Positions 61,979 to 64,000 of a stretch of 64,000 nucleotides of DNA are shown here, one piece after another. Position 1 is the stretch's first letter. Each line of letters begins with the position of its first letter. The notes under the pieces were generated by a model. It saw only the letters and a list, made by a program, of their open reading frames with translations. It searched no databases and had not been told where the DNA came from. Origin of the DNA: Pedobacter sp. Leaf170 (GTDB lineage Bacteria > Bacteroidota > Bacteroidia > Sphingobacteriales > Sphingobacteriaceae); contig NZ_CAKLBP010000004.1 of the NCBI RefSeq assembly GCF_920984665.1, forward strand, positions 62,001 to 126,000, in the 5' to 3' direction. Position numbers and translations under genes: made by a program.

Positions 61979-63043
61979 TTACAGTATAACTGGTTTCAAC
62001 ATATTTACATAACCTTCCACACCTTCTGCAACCTCTCTAACATATAAAAATTCATCAGCCATGTGTGAGCGGCCAGAAAAACCCGGGCCACATTTTACCG
62101 ATGGAATATCCAATAAAGCTTGGTCTGATGTTGTTGGCGAACCATAAGTTGTTTTACCTAGAGCCACACCCGCCTGAACTACAGGATGATTTTTATCAAT
62201 TGATGATGGTTTCAAACGGATAGAGCGTGGTGTAACATCGCAACCTACATTTGCTCGAATAATTTCCAAAACTTGTTCATTGGTGTAAGCATCAGTTACC
62301 CTAACATCAACCGTGAAAGTACAATTTGCCGGCACTACATTATGTTGCGAACCTGCATTAATAATCGTAACAGTCATTTTTAACGGACCAAAAACCTCAG
62401 ATACTTTTGGAAATTGATAATTCCTAAACCATTCAATATCTGCTAAAGCTTTGTAAATAGCATTTTCGCCTTCTTCCCTAGCCGCATGACCCGCTTTACC
62501 ATGAGCCACACAATCTAAAACCAACAAACCACGTTCGGCAATAGCCAAATTCATTTCTGTCGGTTCGCCTACAATCCCAAATTCAAGTTCGCCCAAATCA
62601 GGCAAAACCAATTCTAAACCATTGTTCCCAGAAATCTCTTCTTCCGCAGTTGCGGCCAAACAAATGTTATATTTTAAGTTTTCTTGCTCGAAATAGTACA
62701 AAAACGTGCCAATTAGTGAAACCAAACAACCGCCTGCATCGTTACTGCCTAAGCCGAAAAGTTTATCGCCTTCTATTGCTGCATCATAAGGGTCGCGGGT
62801 GTAACCAGAATTGGGCTTCACTGTATCATGATGTGAGTTTAGCAATAAAGTAGGTTTGCTGGCGTCAAAATGCTTATTATATGCCCAAACATTGTTCATT
62901 TTACGATGAATGCTAACACCTCGCTCCTCTAAAAACTGCGCAATTAAATTTGCAGTTCTGTCTTCTTCCTTGCTAAACGACTGAATGCGAATTAATTGTC
63001 GCAACAAATCCAGACTTTCCTTTTGTATTTTTTCTAACAACAT
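61979..63043 (-). CDS. ArgE-like M20 deacylase
   Basis: The protein has 354 residues in the M20/ArgE-DapE family: LLNSHHDTVKPNSGYTRDPYDAAIEGDKLFGLGSNDAGG gives two metal ligands (residues split here for length: H near 76, D near 108), AATAEEEISG the catalytic Glu, and GEPTEMNLA and the late CGPGFSGRSHMADEFL the others. By its place between argH and proC it probably removes the N-acyl group from ornithine in arginine biosynthesis; in some Bacteroidota this group is succinyl rather than acetyl, which the sequence alone cannot decide. Confidence 0.85.
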   Translation of the reverse strand: MLLEKIQKESLDLLRQLIRIQSFSKEEDRTANLIAQFLEERGVSIHRKMNNVWAYNKHFDASKPTLLLNSHHDTVKPNSGYTRDPYDAAIEGDKLFGLGSNDAGGCLVSLIGTFLYYFEQENLKYNICLAATAEEEISGNNGLELVLPDLGELEFGIVGEPTEMNLAIAERGLLVLDCVAHGKAGHAAREEGENAIYKALADIEWFRNYQFPKVSEVFGPLKMTVTIINAGSQHNVVPANCTFTVDVRVTDAYTNEQVLEIIRANVGCDVTPRSIRLKPSSIDKNHPVVQAGVALGKTTYGSPTTSDQALLDIPSVKCGPGFSGRSHMADEFLYVREVAEGVEGYVNMLKPVIL

Positions 63044-63150
63044 AGTATCGAGTAGTTAGTATCAAGTATCAAGACTAATCTCAAACTTGCACTTTTTAAA
63101 TTATTGGCCAGGTACATCTTCCATTTTACCTTAACCATTTTACATTAAGC

Positions 63151-63963
63151 TTAGCTTTCTTTTGTGTACAAATTTCCTGCTTTTAGCGCCGATAATTTAA
63201 TACCTTTTATCAATGATGAACTAAAGCCATTGTGCTCCATTTCGTTTAAACCGGCAATGGTACAACCTTTCGGCGAAGTTACTTTATCTATTTCTGATTC
63301 CGGGTGCGTGCCGTGTAATAAAAGCAAATCGGCTGCGCCTTTTGCCGTTTGCACCGCCATTTTAAGCGCTTCATCTGCATGGAAACCAATTTCTACACCA
63401 CCTTGCGATGCTGCCCTAATTGCTCTTAAGAAAAAAGCAATTCCGCAAGCACAAAGTGCCGTAGCCGAAGTCATCAAATCTTCATTTATTTTCACGACAG
63501 AGCCAACCGTCTCAAACATTTTGGTCACATCCGTAATATTTTCTGCCGAAGCATTATCACTTGCCATACAAGTCATCGATTGGCCAATTGCAATAGCTGT
63601 ATTTGGCATTACGCGAACAACCTCAACGTTTTCGCCTAATTTATCTCTAACCGCAGCGCAACTCACACCAGAAATTACAGAAATAACCAGATGTTTGGCT
63701 GCAATTATAGAAGGTTGAATTTCATCCAAAACCGTATTTAATTGTTGGGGCAAAACAGCAAGAATTACAACATCGGCAGCAGAAACCGCTTCTTTATTAT
63801 TATTGCTTACACCAAAGCCCGCATCAGCGAAAGATTTTAAATGGTCAATATTTCTACGGGTTAGCGTAATATCTGCAGCTTTGGCAAAATCAGCCTTTAC
63901 AAGGCCTTTTGCTAAAGATAAACCAATATTTCCACTCCCGATAATGGCTATTTTCTTGTTCAT
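63151..63963 (-). CDS. proC: Pyrroline-5-carboxylate reductase
   Basis: ProC reduces pyrroline-5-carboxylate to proline with NAD(P)H. The 270-residue protein has the Rossmann opening IAIIGSGNIGLSLAKGL, VVRVMPNTAIAIGQSMT and the C-terminal signature VTSPKGCTIAGLNEME. In Pedobacter-like genomes it occurs inside the arginine cluster. The start is 37 bp from the window end, so neighbours upstream are not visible. Confidence 0.95.
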   Translation of the reverse strand: MNKKIAIIGSGNIGLSLAKGLVKADFAKAADITLTRRNIDHLKSFADAGFGVSNNNKEAVSAADVVILAVLPQQLNTVLDEIQPSIIAAKHLVISVISGVSCAAVRDKLGENVEVVRVMPNTAIAIGQSMTCMASDNASAENITDVTKMFETVGSVVKINEDLMTSATALCACGIAFFLRAIRAASQGGVEIGFHADEALKMAVQTAKGAADLLLLHGTHPESEIDKVTSPKGCTIAGLNEMEHNGFSSSLIKGIKLSALKAGNLYTKES

Positions 63964-64000
63964 TTGGTTCGATTTAATTAATTCTACTAATTGAATTTAA

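Noticed and set aside
63164..63718. 184-codon plus-strand frame opposite proC
   Set aside because: It is antisense to a clear proC gene and encodes no recognisable domain; the frame is open because of codon bias.
1..64000. tRNA, rRNA, CRISPR, prophage or riboswitch
   Set aside because: I looked through every intergenic region and saw no cloverleaf, no regularly spaced direct repeats, no phage genes and no known riboswitch core. A covariance search could still find a small RNA I missed.

Overview
The window reads as chromosomal DNA of a Bacteroidota bacterium, most likely family Sphingobacteriaceae (Pedobacter-like). The base composition is AT-rich. There is a type IX secretion C-terminal sorting tail, a DUF1501/DUF1800 pair, several lipoproteins with Bacteroidota-style acidic or lysine-rich residues after the lipobox cysteine, an L32 protein lacking the zinc ribbon, a single-chain alpha-beta 2-oxoacid dehydrogenase E1, TAnnTTTG promoter elements, and almost no Shine-Dalgarno sequences. 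The genus is an inference; nothing here proves the species.

Layout. 0.3-5.8 kb (mostly minus): secreted esterase, prfB with a programmed +1 frameshift, secreted M20 amidohydrolase, FnIII-NHL lipoprotein, DUF937-like protein. 5.9-12 kb (plus): pgi, an active/inactive M16 peptidase pair, a DUF4251 protein. 12.2-23.9 kb (minus): glutamine cyclotransferase lipoprotein, YraN, DnaG, SGNH hydrolase, a secreted unknown, cytosolic M20 amidohydrolase, SPOR protein, ParE-type toxin-antitoxin pair, SecA, a small secreted unknown. 24.1-26.1 kb (plus): exported intradiol dioxygenase, an unknown gene and a pirin-like bicupin. 26.2-31.5 kb (minus): DUF2027-Smr, DUF1501 (T9SS cargo) and DUF1800, FabH. 31.6-35 kb: ClpS, thioredoxin-like protein, RsmA, PdxA. 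35.3-52 kb (plus): DUF4412, sulfurtransferase, the lipid operon DUF177-rpmF-plsX-fabH-accB-accC, LVIVD lipoprotein, TatC, RpiB, M28 peptidase, LutB-like iron-sulfur protein, E1 fusion, PH-like protein, adenine deaminase. 52.1-55.5 kb (minus): SprT-like protein, a GxxExxY gene between inverted repeats, PIF1-type helicase. 55.6-58.4 kb (plus): exported PqqB-like protein and prfC. 58.5-64 kb (minus): aminotransferase, ArgH, a DUF433/DUF5615 toxin-antitoxin pair, ArgE-like deacylase and ProC, i.e. part of an arginine/proline cluster interrupted by the toxin-antitoxin pair.

Most of the window is ordinary core genome. No rRNA, tRNA, CRISPR array, prophage, transposase or known riboswitch was recognised. 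The most interesting features are non-coding or architectural: a GxxExxY gene that exactly fills the space between two 22-bp inverted repeats; a toxin-antitoxin pair bracketed by two copies of a composite repeat; six genes whose TAnnTTTG element lies only 3-8 bp before the start codon, suggesting leaderless mRNAs; structured leaders ahead of prfC and plsX; and a large nested hairpin with a dispersed repeat inside a terminator stem. I did not find a clear new multi-gene defence or biosynthetic system.
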